Under the pieces are notes generated by a model. That model was given only the letters and a program-made list of their open reading frames with translations. It searched no databases and was not told where the DNA came from. 64,000 nucleotides of DNA from positions 26,077,119 through 26,141,118 of the forward strand of contig NC_061808.1 in NCBI RefSeq assembly GCF_021462225.1, read 5' to 3'. Position numbers and translations under genes: made by a program. How positions within the stretch are numbered: the stretch's first letter is position 1; every line of letters begins with the position of its first letter. This DNA is from Girardinichthys multiradiatus (Eukaryota > Chordata > Actinopteri > Cyprinodontiformes > Goodeidae). This document shows positions 20,681-33,160 of this stretch, in pieces.

Positions 20681-21021
20681 ATGTATCCCATTTCACCCCT
20701 GTGTCCAGGAAACACAACCTGCCTGCTCACAGCTCAAAGTTGGTTGACCTCAACCCCCCTATTCCATGTCAGAAACTTACAGCTGATCACAAAGGCGTGA
20801 AGATCATGTGCAGATCATGGATAAGTTATATCGTCCAATTTCTGTTTCTTCCTATCATAAGTTTAATTTTTAAAATAGTTTATTACATGTTTTGTGGTTC
20901 CCTTGACTTCATTTTTAAACATCTCACTAGTACTTAAAGTACTTTAGTCTTCGTCATTCAGTGACAACTTCCACCTCAGATAGTGTTTTGTGCAAACTCA
21001 GGTCTGTTCAAGTGTATAATA
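20681..21021. other. non-coding, possible extension of the LINE-like tail
   Basis: Continues from copy 2 with no counterpart at copy 1. A 138-codon plus-strand frame (20521-20937) crosses the boundary but has no recognised motif. Confidence 0.4.
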
Positions 21022-21394
21022 AGAGCTGAGCAATACATCAAATCCCAAACATCATTGCAATATCAGTCTGTGCAATACTGTGATTACAAATTTGTGCTTA
21101 GATGCTATATTTGGTTGACTGTAAAATTTCAGGTATCTTTATGATTTAAAACTCTACTTGCACATAAATGTGTTTGGCTGGCTGGGTGGCTATTCAACAT
21201 TATTTATGCCCAAACCTGATAGCTCTTACTGGTCAGGGGTCTACATCTCAGGGAGCAGGTTTGGGACATTGTGACAATAGAAAATAAAGGGACTACTGAG
21301 GAAAAATTGAGTTGACTACAATTGATGCCATCATCACAATATCACAAAACAAAAATATTGCAATATAATGTTTGGTAATATCTTGCAGCCCTAC
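21022..21394. mobile_element. hAT-like MITE
   Basis: Left AGAGCTGAGCAATACATCAA; the right end complement is GTAGGGCTGCAAGATATTAC. ATTGCAATATCA-type sequences lie near both ends. This is the same style as other fish 'gctgggcaatat' MITEs. Target duplication not resolved. A related diverged piece may lie at 21890-22245 (AATATCGCAATTATTTG). Confidence 0.5.
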
Positions 21395-22804
21395 CCAAAC
21401 AGCCAGTTTCTCTGAACATCCCCTGTTTAAGCCGTTTCTGTTTACTAATAGTATTCACTACACAGTTGGTTCAGGTTGTGTGGACATTCATTAAGACCAC
21501 TTGAGCTCTGATAATCCTAATGTCAGACTTTCCTACCACTCAAGTCATTAAGGCACCGGTATACTTGAGGAGTACTTGTTAGATGGCAGAGGTTCTTTTT
21601 ATGTCAGACATTGTGTGGGCTGCATACATTTCCATTTTCTCCATTTCTAACATCTATTGATATAATTTATCTTATTTATATCCAACCGCTCCTTCACACT
21701 GTTTATACTTCCTATTTTTCTGAGAATAATATGAGTGTCATTCCTCTATATTTTCTTTCACATTCAGCAACCTTTTTCCTCTTTGTTTGAATTGCTATTC
21801 ATACGTTTATTTTGTCCTGTACCCAAATCTGTAGCCCACAAATGATCACCATGTCCCTGAAAAATTAAATAATTACCAATATATTGGCAGAAGACACAAG
21901 ATTAAAGCTAATTAAACCGGGAAAATATATCGAATCGCAATTGTCGTCACAATTTCAATGTGTCGCATAACACATTCACAAAGAAATGCTTGGTTACACT
22001 ATTTGATTGGATGTGTTTTGACTGCCATGCATGCAAATACTGTGTGCAGATACTATGTGTAGTTTATTGACTTTCAGTGGCCTGATGTGCCTGAGATTCA
22101 AAAGCTCACAAAGACTGCGAGAGACATTTTGATAAAAGAAACAGCAGGTAAATGGGGACAACCATAAATGATATCGGCGTTGAGATATTCAACAGTAATA
22201 TCGCAATTATTTGTAATCTTGATATCTAACAGCCGTACAGCTAGTGACTTGACATTTGACTTCATTTTTTCTAGTTATTGTACTCTTTTTGTAGATGGTC
22301 TCTGACATTGAAGTTGTCGCTATCAACATCCTTTAGAATATCTTGTCCATTTACCTATCCACTGAATACATGTAAATGTGTCAACAGTTGTAAACGTCTT
22401 CTATATTTCATACAGCAGTTAGGTATTACCAGTCTAACAACCTGTGGATTCTTTTACATATTTCCCTTAACTGGTGCAGCTGTTTTTACACCAAAAACAT
22501 TTGTACCATTTAGCTTTCAGTTGTGCATGCAGTGGAATTCGTTAAGAAGTCCTGCTGTGTTTATCTGTCTGAACTTCGTATGCTATTTGCATGTAAAGTA
22601 GAAATGGTGAGCGAACCAAAGTTTGTTAAATCCATTCCTGATTTTTATATTTTTGTGTGAATGTGCTTAAAATTGCCTCTGGTGCATGACAGAAAGACAT
22701 ATAGCATCTTCAAAAACTCTGTAACACCTCTTGTTGTTTTGAAATATGACATGTATTTTTTTTATTCTATTTAACTATATATCTTGTGAAATAATGATCA
22801 TCAT
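21395..22804. other. non-coding with diverged MITE-like tract
   Basis: Mostly unique AT-rich sequence. 21890-22245 recalls the preceding MITE. A 107-codon frame at 22278-22601 has hydrophobic stretches but no family resemblance and is probably chance. Confidence 0.45.
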
Positions 22805-23010
22805 TGGGCCAGTTTGCCCTGCAGTGAGCTGCTGATGTTGGGCCCCCAGACAGTATGCTTGAGCTGTCTGCCAGAATCACTTTCAAGGCCATCTCGAGTA
22901 ATGATAGATGACAAGCTTCTGCAAGGAGGAAAACAGGTCCCCGGTTGCATGAAAAGCTGCTCAGACAAAGGTGCCCTCAGCTGGCTGCTTTACTGAGAAA
23001 CAAGGTGGGT
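22805..23010. other. candidate conserved non-coding block
   Basis: High-complexity sequence with a 60-codon frame (22814-22996) ending just before GGTGGGTGGG. No domain is recognisable. It could be regulatory or a tiny exon; neither is shown. Confidence 0.2.
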
Positions 23011-23379
23011 GGGTAGAGGTAAATAAAATGCTACAGGGAATTCTGCTGTAGCTAATAAGAAAAGTTACTTCCCCCCTGTTAACGAGAGCAGTAAATTATT
23101 ATGAGCATGTGTGGTAAATCCTACTTACTAGCTGACACCAATTAATCCCACTGGTCATCTTGTATAGGATGAAGTTCTAGGATATGACTATCAGTCTAGA
23201 CTATCTCTATTTGTAGACTCACTGAGAATAAGTTTTATGTTATTACTGGGGGATGTAAGCATTTTTTATAAATTATCATGATATACTGTACTTGTAAGTG
23301 CCGAAATCCCTATGTTTGGTATTAATATGCAATATCCCAGAAAACATTGTGTCTTTTACTCTTATGTAACTCGATTTAG
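23011..23379. other. non-coding, nothing recognised
   Basis: AT-rich spacer. Confidence 0.5.
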
Positions 23380-23870
23380 AGTTGTGAAAAAGTATCCACA
23401 CCCTTAAACTTTCCCAAATTATGTCAAGTTACAACCACTAACTTCAATATATGTTATTGGGATTGTTTTTTGATAGACCAATGCAAAGTAGGGCATAATG
23501 GTAAAGGGAAGTGAAAAATATTTTTTTTAAATCTTTTTATTTTATTACAAATAAAATTCTGAACTATGTGCATTTGTATTTCTCCCCCTAGAACTACCCT
23601 TTTGCTGCAATTACGGCTACAAGTCTCTTAGAGCATGTCTTCAACAACTTTGAGCATGTAGAAACTGGAAATTGTCCCATTTCCCACTTCTTTGCAAAAT
23701 AGCCTAGGCCCAGTCAGAATGGATGGAGAGCGTCTCCTAACATCACTCAAGTCTTTCCACAGATTTTGAAACTGGTTCAGGTCTGAACTTTGACTGGACC
23801 TTTCAAACAAATGAACGTGTTTTGATTTAAACTACTCCATTGTAGCCTTGGCTGTTAATCCAGTTGAAAA
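23380..23870 (-). mobile_element. Tc1-like remnant (minus-strand sense)
   Basis: Starts with a TIR-like GTGAAAAAGTATCCACACCC and continues as the complement of transposase 3' coding DNA: TTTTGCTGCAATTACGGCTA, CTTTGCAAAATAGCCTAGG, TGGATGGAGAGCGTCT and TTTCCACAGATTTTGAAACT. It is truncated towards the 5' part of the gene. Same family as 17577, 41568 and 53540. Confidence 0.8.
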
Positions 23871-24479
23871 ACATTTTCATAATATATGTTCTAATTAAAC
23901 CAAATTAATAAAAGAATATACATACTTAAATATTTCAAAAATATATACTTACTTTAAAGAGTTGACATTTGACATTCCACTATATCCAGGAATCCGAGCT
24001 CCTAGTGTCACAGGTATTTAGTAAAATGCAATACAAAGTTAGTACACTGCCTACAATACAATGCAGTACAACAAATGCAGTACACTCTGTGACACAATTG
24101 CATTTGGTGCTTATCCATGCATGTGCCTCTACCTAATGGATGGACTGGCTGTGAGGGGATAAAAGCATAAAATTAAGATTTTTTTATTTTTTGGCTATGC
24201 CTTGTGGACTGTCACCTCCCACGGCCACAATTTTAAACTCTGTTAAATCCAGCAGGCGCAGCTTTATTTCAAGTTAAATGCTGCTTTTTAAAACACTGAG
24301 CCCTTGAGCCCACTCGAGTAGACCCCCACCTGCCACCATTATTAAAACAAGAAGGATCCTTCACCTGCTGACAGAGTGGGAAACAAAAGCAGTCAGGCTT
24401 TTTTTTCTTGATTCTGGGAAGTGAACTGTTTAGCTGGGGAGGGGAGGGTGAAAGAAAATTTTAATCAGAAAGAAAGTAA
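23871..24479. other. non-coding, nothing recognised
   Basis: AT-rich spacer. Contains short repeats of ATACAATGCAGTACA near 24055-24085. Confidence 0.45.
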
Positions 24480-24620
24480 CATCACTAATGACATGACCTG
24501 TGACCTGGCCACCAATAAGTGCATGCTTGATAATGGTTTCGCTGATGAGCTCAATCAGGTTTGCAGGAGCGAGAAGCAGAAAATGGCTAAGGGAGCAAGG
24601 GCAGAAGTCTAAGAGTCACC
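24480..24620. other. candidate conserved regulatory block
   Basis: Dense, high-complexity sequence with no repeat resemblance. Contains a perfect DR1 nuclear-receptor motif (24494-24506) and TTTCGCTGATGAGCTCAATC. A short open frame (24421-24612) spans it but lacks any domain. Regulatory role inferred only. Confidence 0.3.
24494..24506 (-). promoter_or_regulatory. perfect DR1 nuclear-receptor motif
   Basis: The plus strand reads TGACCTGTGACCT. On the minus strand this is AGGTCA, one base, AGGTCA: two consensus half-sites at spacing 1, the class bound by RXR heterodimers, HNF4 and COUP-TF. Occupancy is unknown and a single motif can occur by chance. Confidence 0.4.
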
Positions 24621-26059
24621 CTGCTGCCATTCAGTAGCCAACCTCTGGCCTTTCGTGCACAGTGCAGTAGCTGTAATGATAAAGAAGACTCAATTTATTT
24701 TCCTTCCACGTGGTAAAGCTGGATCCTTCCACATGCTGCTACTAGACCAGAACATAGGCGTAACATAAACACAATCATAAACACAGACAAACTATCCACC
24801 TGGTTAAATTATTGTCACATAAACAGAGCCACATTGTGGCCTGCAGGGACTTAGACGTCAAGCACCATAGGGGGTCGGCCCACGGTTAAAGGAGCATAGA
24901 ATTTGAAGAGGCTGATGGGTGCACACACACACGTGCACACAGCAGGGGTTGGAGCATGGCATCTTATCCAGGCCATTGAGGCTAATATCTGTGAATGGGG
25001 CATGCTGGCACTTTGAGCAGCGCCGTCCCTTAAAGCTCCTTCAGGAGCTGAACAGCTTGACCACATCAATAAGAGGAGAGCTAAAGTATGTAACTTTTTT
25101 TTTCATCCTTAAGCTATTTTTGTTATGTTGTGTAATGACAGCACTCCCACATTTAAAACTATTAAAGCTTTAGCTGTCACATTATGCTTCTCTCCAAGGA
25201 TAAAAAGTCCCTGCTTTGCAGCTAAAAGTCCTAGGCTTCCTGTTTTCATTTCACCTTATTGATGCTTAAATGAGCAGTTGTAAGACTCTATTGTGCAGCA
25301 ATGAAAACAATATCAAATAAACCATCAACTGCTCATTTCATGTATTACAGCTGCATTATGAGCTTGACAACATCGAAGAAGAAACTTATCTTATTAAAAT
25401 TGTAATCTTGTTGCTCAGGTCTTTACAGCTTTGATCAAGATTGAATTTAATTTATGAAATCTGTCAAACATTGTGTAACACAGAAAACGAGATGAAACAT
25501 AAAGAACAATTGACGAGTCCATACAAAATAGAAAAACCTCTGCCTTGTTTTTAATTCACACTACCAGCTGCAATTTATCCCTAGAGCTGTGAGCTAAAGA
25601 ATGAGGGCAATTTATAAAGGCACACCTGCAAATATGTCAACCTGCTTGTATTCGTTTATGTCAAGGCCTCTTTAAAATGTCTCACCATATTCCTGCGTTT
25701 TTTTATTGGCTTTCAGTTGAAGGAATGGAACCCAGTAATTAAAAACTGCAGACAGAAATTTGGAAAATGTTTAACACAGGCTGTCTATTAATCTGCAAAT
25801 CCTTGTCAGCCTCTGTTGGAGTCTTGTTACTCCCAAAGCTTTCTGTTCCTGGAGAAGATGCCCTGTAGTTTTATGACAAAGTGGAGAGATTATCCAGTGC
25901 TGGTCTGATGTTTGCATTCACATCATTTCATGATTGTCTTTGACTTAGAGATTTCATTAATGAATTTGAACTTACTCTTTCCTATAGGGAATACTTAAGC
26001 AACAGGGCAGCGTATGTTTTGCATATAGCGTATGTTTGATGTGAATGCACAACCTTAAA
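24621..26059. other. non-coding; mixed spacer
   Basis: Includes a moderately GC-rich, complex stretch at 24840-25075 with overlapping short frames on both strands and a CACACACACGTGCACAC tract. Nothing identifiable as a gene. The rest is AT-rich. Confidence 0.45.
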
Positions 26060-26645
26060 AATCTGTAAGCCAAAAAAATATTTACATACAACATCACTAG
26101 TATTTAAGTGAAATTCGAGTTGCAGTGAAGTAATTTTTTAGTCAACAAGCTTCTGGTTTTACTTTAGCTGGATAGGAGCTGGAACACTTCTCAGAAATTG
26201 CAGAGCTGATGAAATGGATTGTTTTCTGGCAAATATCTGGCCTTTAAGACTGGCATCATTCCGCAAGCTGAATGTGTGATGTATGTTTTTTGAGTCATTT
26301 TCCTGTTGCAACCCAGTTATGCCCATCTAGCTATGGTTAAAGTGGAAGTTAAAGAGTTTGGAGAATCTCTCCTTTCTTCATAATTCCACATCTTTTGTGA
26401 AATGTAGCAGTACCACTTGCAGCAAAACAGACCCTCAGCATGATGCTGTCACCACCATTATACTTGACAGTTTGTACAATGTCAATAGGTGTGAAAGCCT
26501 GACCTTGACTCTCCCATACACACTTCTTTTCATATTGGCCAAATGGCTCATCTGACCATAAGATGTTTCTCTAAACTGCAGTGGACTTGTGTATGTGGGC
26601 CACTCCAAATTTCACTTGTGCTTCAATATGGAGGACAAATCCTGC
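26060..26645 (-). mobile_element. Tc1-like remnant (minus-strand sense)
   Basis: Complement of transposase coding DNA in order: TTCCTGTTGCAACCCAGTTA, GAAGTTAAAGAGTTTGGAGA, TTGCAGCAAAACAGACCCTC, GATGCTGTCACCACCATTAT and TGGCTCATCTGACCATAAGA. All are typical of one fish Tc1 family distinct from the 23380 copy. Frames destroyed. The left limit is uncertain. Confidence 0.7.
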
Positions 26646-27429
26646 CATAGTTAAGACTACATACAGAAATAAATAAATGACTTAATAATCCTTGGTGAAT
26701 CAATTCAAGTGTAATGCAGTTCTAAATATGACATTCATGCCAATGAGTGCAAAAGTCTGACCTGTTACTGCATCTTTCTGAGCGTACAGATTTACTGTCA
26801 TATCAGCTTTTTTAGTTAAGGATATTTACACCTGAGCATTCCCGTGAGCTTGTGCGCCATGTAAGTGATGCGGGATTGATTTTCTTTTTTTACATACTGG
26901 GTTTCTATGCGCATGTAGTGGCATTATGTCATCCTGTTCTGTAAATCAAAGCTTAGTGTGTCGCTGACTGCCTTGCTATTGGAAGACGCTTATCACGTTA
27001 GATAATGTATATTATTTCACCTAATGTCTTGAGCAGCACTCAGCTACAATGTGGATATAAAACAGTGTGTTTCCGGAACAGAGTCAATTTAATCCTTGCA
27101 AAGCATGCTACGTTGCTCTTCACTCCAGTGTGGTAAATTCGATTTTTTGCTACCCTCTTTTCCTGCAAACATCTAGTTAATTATTTTTTTTTCACCTTCA
27201 CAGTGAGGCTATTAGGATGCACATAAAGGTAGAGCTAAAAGCATCTCTGATCAATACCATAACTTATCTCCTGGTTGCTCACTGAAATAGGAACTTTTTA
27301 AAACTAACAGCTGACTCAAGCTGTTAGACGGGGGAACAAGCCCTTACTTTCTACTATCTGGGTTGAGTCTGTTGGACAATGTTGCTCTGTGTTCCTTTCC
27401 ATTATAAAAAGAAAAACTAAAACTCTGAC
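26646..27429. other. non-coding, nothing recognised
   Basis: AT-rich unique-looking spacer. Confidence 0.5.
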
Positions 27430-27700
27430 ATTGAAAGGAGCCGAGGTCCACTCTCCTCAGCTTCCTTAGATTTGCAGCAATGCATTTCAAAGGAAGCAAT
27501 TTCTATGCTTGGTATGGAAACTCCTTTTTAACCTTAATTACATCGCTGCTCTGCAAGGACCGAATGTTCTCTGCAGAAATTAATTTCCCAGCAGGGATTC
27601 TTATCAGAGAATTCACATGTACCTTCTTATCATCTGTGGTCAGTGGCACTGCGTAGAAAATTTGCTCTGAATTAATTGGGAATATTATCTGCCAAATTTT
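27430..27700. other. candidate conserved non-coding block
   Basis: High-complexity sequence with AATTAATTTCCC and GAATTAATTGGG homeodomain-like sites and a GCATTTCAAAGGAAGC stretch. No frame or repeat signature. Enhancer-like style only. Confidence 0.25.
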
Positions 27701-28362
27701 TATTTGGATATCTCCCTAATGTTGGCACAAGGCCTAATGGCCATCAGCAGAGTGCAACTCATTATGGTACATATCTTTATTCCTCTGTTTATAGAGGAAG
27801 TCTCTGTTTTACACGGTTTTCCAGTGTGGTTTGCAAATGTGACGAAGATCCCAAGGTTGGTGTGCATGAAACAGAGAAAACCGAACCACATTTTCTCCTT
27901 CTAGAGGCTGTTGAAAGTCTGAATATCTTTAGTCCTTTTGCTGAGATGAGAGTGCAAGTGCTGACATAATAGACTGAACCATTATACCAGCAAGCTAACG
28001 ATCATTTGCGGTTATATGTACATATAGACATTCAGTTGAGAATAAAGACTTCAGTTTCTCTTGGTTTAATGAAACCGTCAGTAACTGCTAAGTTTCTCTT
28101 AGATCGGTTTATGGACAGCATTCATGTGTGTTGCAGATGTCAAAGGTATTTTATGGAAGTTTGGAGGCAGTCTCATGCTTGTATAGGTGCATTCCTGCAC
28201 CATGTTCAATGTTACTGTATAATTCAGTCAAAACAACAATCTCTGTTAAATGCATCTGCTTAGAAAAACAAAAGGTGGCATAAACTCCCTGAAACACACA
28301 TCCCTAGAATATTTGTCTCAAAGGTATAGGTCTATAAAAACGCTGCTTGTAAACTTTTGACT
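27701..28362. other. non-coding, chance frames
   Basis: Overlapping frames at 27676-27969, 27700-27891 and 28006-28263 lie in different frames and on both strands, with no recognised domain. Confidence 0.45.
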
Positions 28363-28530
28363 TTAAAGCTGTAGTTCGTAACTTTTTTTTAAACAATGAA
28401 AAAGAGATTTTGAAACCTTAACAGCTTTAGCTCCCACCCCTCCGCCCCTCCCCTCCTGAATGAGCTAATGAAGCTGTATGAATGGAGAGCATTAACCTTA
28501 AAAATAGAAACAATAGGTATGTAGCGCAAG
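28363..28530 (+). repeat. MITE-like fragment, related to 15885
   Basis: Begins TTTAAAGCTGTAGTTCGTAA followed by a T-run and a C-rich CTCCCACCCCTCCGCCCC. It resembles the start of the 15885 repeat. Right end uncertain. Confidence 0.4.
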
Positions 28531-28569
28531 GTTGAAGGCTATACTAATCACTTGGCCTACATTACAGGC

Positions 28570-29700
28570 AGTACTCACAAAAAGTCAGGGATATTTGGCT
28601 TTTGGTTGAAATTAACGGAAAATGTAAAAACTGAGATGAGGAAATCATTACTGCATGATTCTACTTAAATGCCTTACTTTCATGATATAATATCAAACAT
28701 GCCCTTGAGCCTCAATTACAGTTCGACAACGGCATCTCATAATGTTCTCAAGTTGACTTACAGTTTGATGACATCCCACTCTTATTGACTGTCAGATTAT
28801 TCAGGTTCTGTGGTACAAAGTCACAAACCTCTAGACAGCAGTTGATCCTATAGGCTTTCTATGGGATTCAGGACTGGAAAAGGTGCAGACCACTCCCTTC
28901 CAGGTACCCCTGTATCCAGAAGCAATTCCCAAATGATGCGACCTCAATGAGCTCGAGCATTGTTGTACACAAAAATGAAATGAGGCCTGTGTTGTTCATG
29001 GAGGAGCACAATGATTGGATTAAGGATGTTATTCAGGTAGTATGAGCTAGTCAATGTACCATTCACAAAGTGTAGGGCAGTTCATTATTGATTAGACACA
29101 TCTGTCCACGCTGTAACATCACCACCATTGAAGGCTCGTCTGGTGACAACAATGGCTGATCCATAGTGCTCTCCTTGATGTCTTCAACATCATTGGCGGC
29201 CATCATTTCTGCTCAGTGTTAATTGACTTTCATCAGAGAACAGCACTGAGACCCACTGGTCCCTTGTCCAGTGTAAATGCTCCCTGGACCATGCAAGACG
29301 ATGATGCATGTGCTTGGTGGTGTGGTCAGGTGACCTTGCGGGTCGTCTAGCACACAGACAATGTTGTTGTAAATGGTTTCAAATGGTCTAATGTGACACT
29401 TTGAGTGCCTCTTCCCTCCCTTAAATGTGCCTGGAATCGCATTCATCATCCAGTTCCACAGGGCACTGTTCACAATGAAGTTATCAGTGTGGGATCTCTG
29501 TTGCAACCTGCTGATGACACTGTCACACTCTAAGCTCAGTGGCCACCTCTGTCTGAGAACCTCCTGTTTGAATCCTCATACTGTTGAGCAATTGTTAGGT
29601 GTCATCTTGGTCTCATGATTTCAAAAAAGCATGAAGAGGAGGACTGTTTAAAAACCAATTCTGATTGAAGCAGGAAATTTATTGGTCAGTTCATGTTGTG
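28570..29700 (-). mobile_element. Tc1-like transposon, decayed, near full length
   Basis: Left end AGTACTCACAAAAAGTCAGG is TIR-like. Minus-strand translation around 29220-29340 gives the stretch RLAWSREHLHWTRDQW, followed by VSVLFSDESQ, which is the Tc1 catalytic core with the first Asp. Other frames carry further transposase pieces (29360-29600). Several frameshifts and stops exist. This family differs from those above. The right TIR lies roughly at 29640-29700. The 95-residue frame at 29219-29506 is an out-of-frame shadow. Confidence 0.8.
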
Positions 29701-30177
29701 AATTTACTCATTAGGCTACAAATTAATGGTACAAAAACAATAAATGTATACACTCACTGCTGGCAATAAAGCTGCTAGTGGCACAATGCAACTGCTGCAC
29801 ACAACCCTGCCCCTTTTAACAATCCCGTGGAAATCTGAAAAGTCTTACCTGAGACATAGGACATTCTACCTAAGAAAGTAAGTCCCTGGGAAAGTGAAAT
29901 TACCCAGTTAAATTTGTATCAACAGCCCTGGGCTTTTTCCATTGCTTTCCACAAGTATTGGAAAATAGCTAATGTAAAATGAATCTCCTTTTATTTCCTT
30001 CCCTCTTCTTCCTCGGTTAGCTTGATAACATTACATTTAATGTAGGTCTGGTGAGCATTCAAGCTAGCGCCATACTTGCAGATTGTAAACGCACCATATT
30101 ACAATTATCTAAAGCATTACTTGTCATTTAAAAAAATGTCTTATAACTTGCTAAAATACAATAAATTTAGGCTTTAC
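29701..30177. other. non-coding, nothing recognised
   Basis: AT-rich spacer downstream, in the minus sense, of the exon-like frame. Confidence 0.5.
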
Positions 30178-30402
30178 CTGTTTAAAAAGAAATGTTGCCA
30201 ACTCTTCATCAGTTTTGAGTCCATGTAGATCATGAAGGTCCCTCCATCTATTAAAATAATTTTCAATATAAGTTCTACAAGAAAGTTGTCGACATCTTGA
30301 GGCAAGTTTTGTAGAAGAACTTTTACACAGTCTAAACGTTCTTTGAGAAGTATAAAGTAGTCGAGGAATTGGTAGCTTCAGTCCTTGTTTTGCTTCCTCC
30401 AT
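30178..30402 (-). other. exon-like minus-strand frame with splice donor
   Basis: A minus-strand frame of about 75 codons ends RWRDLHDLHGLKTDEELATF then LFKQ. A consensus donor CAG|GTAAAG follows (intron would begin at 30177). The tryptophan/leucine-rich ending recalls N-terminal segments of some fish transposon-derived or zinc-finger-associated proteins, but no domain can be named. The frame is open upstream to a TAA about 13 codons before its first ATG. No partner exon was found. It may be a decayed domesticated transposase exon or chance. Confidence 0.25.
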
Positions 30403-32194
30403 TGGGCACCACCCATCTGACTGAGGCTCTTGACCCCATTAACATTTTTGCGCATACTTGTTGTTTGACACCTCCCTTTAGACATATACGCAGGTCTGTT
30501 GGTCAAAGTTGTAGGCACGTGTCTCTGATTTACTTAGTTGTGAACTGTCCAGGATTTCTGTGCAGTCCAAGTTTATAAAAATCTCAACTTAAGCCCAATT
30601 TGTTGCTTATTTAGAAATATTTAAGTCTTAGGCTATGCCATATTTTCCATTATATATCTCTTTTAATGTCTATGTACTTCTGGTCATTTTTTGCTTCTTC
30701 TGTTGTCTTTTTATTGTATTTATTTATTTATAGAATATGTATTGTCAGCATTTAGTTATTACATGTGTAGGTGTGTCATTTTATGCTGGGACAAAGCTAC
30801 AAGCCCAGACATCCATCCTGCTCAATAAACTCTTGAACAAAATGCAGCTAAATTGTTTATATCTGTGTATAAAATAAATGTTTTATATCTATAAACATTT
30901 TGTTTCAGATTTAATCATAAATCAAGTTTATCACACTAAATTTGATTTTCCTAAAGTCTTTTACCCTGTGGCACAGAGTTTCTTACCTGGTATGTTGTCT
31001 TTGGTGTGCTTGAAGAAGCAGTTGAACAGGTGTTGTTGCCTTTGGAGAGTGGTTTAAAAAAGGATCTCTCAGCTTTACATACTGACATCCTGTAGCTAGA
31101 AGAGCTGATGAAAGACAAATAAACTCATCAGTCAACAGTCTTAAGAAAATGCTGCTCCTCTCTCCACCTGTCTCCCAGGTGTTACTTCAGAGAAACCACC
31201 CACAAATTTCACAGCACTGTGGGATTTAAAGCATCCAACATACAATCTCCTGAGTCTGTAAGCATCCTTTGTGTCCTGTCATGTTACTGTTGTGCTTTTA
31301 TGTAAAACTTTCTTTGTCAGATAGTAAATTCTGTTTTTCTCCAACTTACAACCCACCCACTGTGATTAGGTTAACACCAACTTCATGAACACAACACCAC
31401 TGATTTGCACGCCTGGAGCAAAGCATGCTGGGCTAGAAGAGAAGCTTGTAGCACGCTGCTCTGCGGAAGCAGAAATGGCCAGTAACATTAGTGGCATTGT
31501 CCTCTGTAATTACTGTAAATCTAATTTGGTTAGGGTCTTAGCTGCAATTTAATGCAGCCACTCTGTAATATGTTTTTATGAGATTCGGTATAATCTTGTT
31601 TTCTTTGCAATCACTGCTGCACATATGTCGTTGTTTATTTAATTTAATCATTTTCTGTTGTGAAGTCCCCCACATCTGTGCTGGGAAAACAAAACCAGAG
31701 AGTGAACTCCTTGGCATCACATTTTTTAGTGGAAAGTGTTGAGATACCGAATGTCCATAGTCAGAATAAAATAATAGTGGAGTTTATTAAGTCCAGCAGT
31801 GTAATCATCATATGAAAGACCAGTCAAATTGTGATCCTCCATTTAATCCATCCCTCTGTCTCTCTAGCACCCTCAATTTTGCCGCATGATGTCAAAAGCT
31901 TCAATTTGTGTTTTTAATTTTTTTTTAAAGTAAAGTGTTTGTGTTAGAGATTTTATAAATAGTTGCATCTCTTCCAGCTCAGATAGACCTCTGCATACAT
32001 TGTATCTCAGGATTATTTATTTTAGGTAGACGAGCACAAAGAATTGCAAAATTGTGGGAGATTACAAATAAAACGATTATATCATGAGTTATTCTATACA
32101 GACATTGCATCAATTAGGTGCTAAAAGTTGCTTTTTTTATTTGCATTGTTCAGTCCTACATCATCAGCTCAAGACTCTTGATGTGCTGCAGAGA
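30403..32194. other. non-coding, nothing recognised
   Basis: Mixed AT-rich sequence with TTTA repeats near 30715 and a CTCAATAAACTC context near 30825 that might be a repeat 3' end. 31130-31270 is complex and possibly regulatory. No gene supported. Confidence 0.45.
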
Positions 32195-32990
32195 TTCAAT
32201 TCAGTTTTATTTATATATCACCAATTCACAACACATGTTATCTCAAGGCACTTCACAACAGTCAGGTACATACATTCCAATTAATCCTAACAATTAAACA
32301 GTGCAGTCAGATTCAGTTATTTATTCAAATTGGATAAAACGTTTTTCTATCTAAGGAAACCCAGCAGATTGCATCCAGTCAGTGACTTGCAGCATTCACT
32401 CCTCCCTGATAAGCATGTAGAGACAGTGGACAGTCACTGGCGTTATCTTTGCAGCAATCCCTTATACTGAGCATGCATGTAGCGACAGCGGAGAGGAAAA
32501 ACTCCCTTTTAACAGGAAGAAACCTCCAGCAGAACCAGGCTCAGTGTGAGCGGCCATCTGCGACGACCGACTGGGGGTTTGAGACAACAGAGCAGAGACA
32601 CAAAAAGAATAAAGAAGCACTGATCCAGGAATACTTTCTATGGGAAGGAAAAGTAAATGTTAATGGATGTAGCTCCTTTAGTCGTTTCACCTAGAAAGAA
32701 AGAACAGATAAACTCTGAGCCAGTTTTCAGGGTTAGAGTCTGAAAGAGAGCACATATAATTAGTTACAGTAAAAGCTCAGTCAAATTCCATGTCTAGGAG
32801 AGAGAAAGGGTTAAACACTAAAAGACAGGGCTATGTGGATCATCGGTAGAGGGTGAGCATTAAGTTGTTGCCAGCAGAAGCTCGGACGATTCCCCTCTCC
32901 AGAAAGGTGTCACAGGCAGACACAGAGCCAGGCCAGGTGTAGCTTCTAGGAAGAGAAAAGAGAACAAGGTTAAAAGCTGAAATAACAGCA
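32195..32990 (+). repeat. dispersed teleost repeat, long copy
   Basis: Starts TTCAATTCAGTTTTATTTAT. Ordered motifs follow: CAAGGCACTTCACAACAG, GAAACCCAGCAGATTGCATC, GAGGAAAAACTCCCTTTTAA, CGACCGACTGGGGGTTTGAG and CACTGATCCAGGAATACTTT. I recognise this order from other fish genomic sequence, where it is high copy, but no class is certain. The 81-codon frame at 32449-32694 is part of the repeat and not a host gene. A truncated copy lies at 2537-2790. Confidence 0.75.
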
Positions 32991-33096
32991 AACAATGCAA
33001 AATTGGAGAGTAGTGTGAGAATGTAGCGAAGAGGGTGAAAGTGGTCGTTATGTCCTCCAGCAGCCTAAGCCTATAGCAGCATAACTACAGAGATAG

Positions 33097-33160
33097 TTTC
33101 AGTTCAGATTATTTAGTTAAACGGTGCTTATTTACAACAATGTTGTCTCAAGGCACAGAT
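33097..33160 (+). repeat. fragment of the dispersed repeat start
   Basis: TTCAGTTCAGATTATTTAGT to GTTGTCTCAAGGCAC repeats the opening of the 32195 element, diverged, and runs directly into a LINE tail. Confidence 0.55.

Noticed and set aside
20521..20937. 138-residue plus-strand frame
   Set aside because: It spans the end of the LINE-like repeat and unrelated sequence, with no motif.
32449..32694. 81-residue frame
   Set aside because: It is inside a dispersed repeat whose motifs recur elsewhere; not a host gene.
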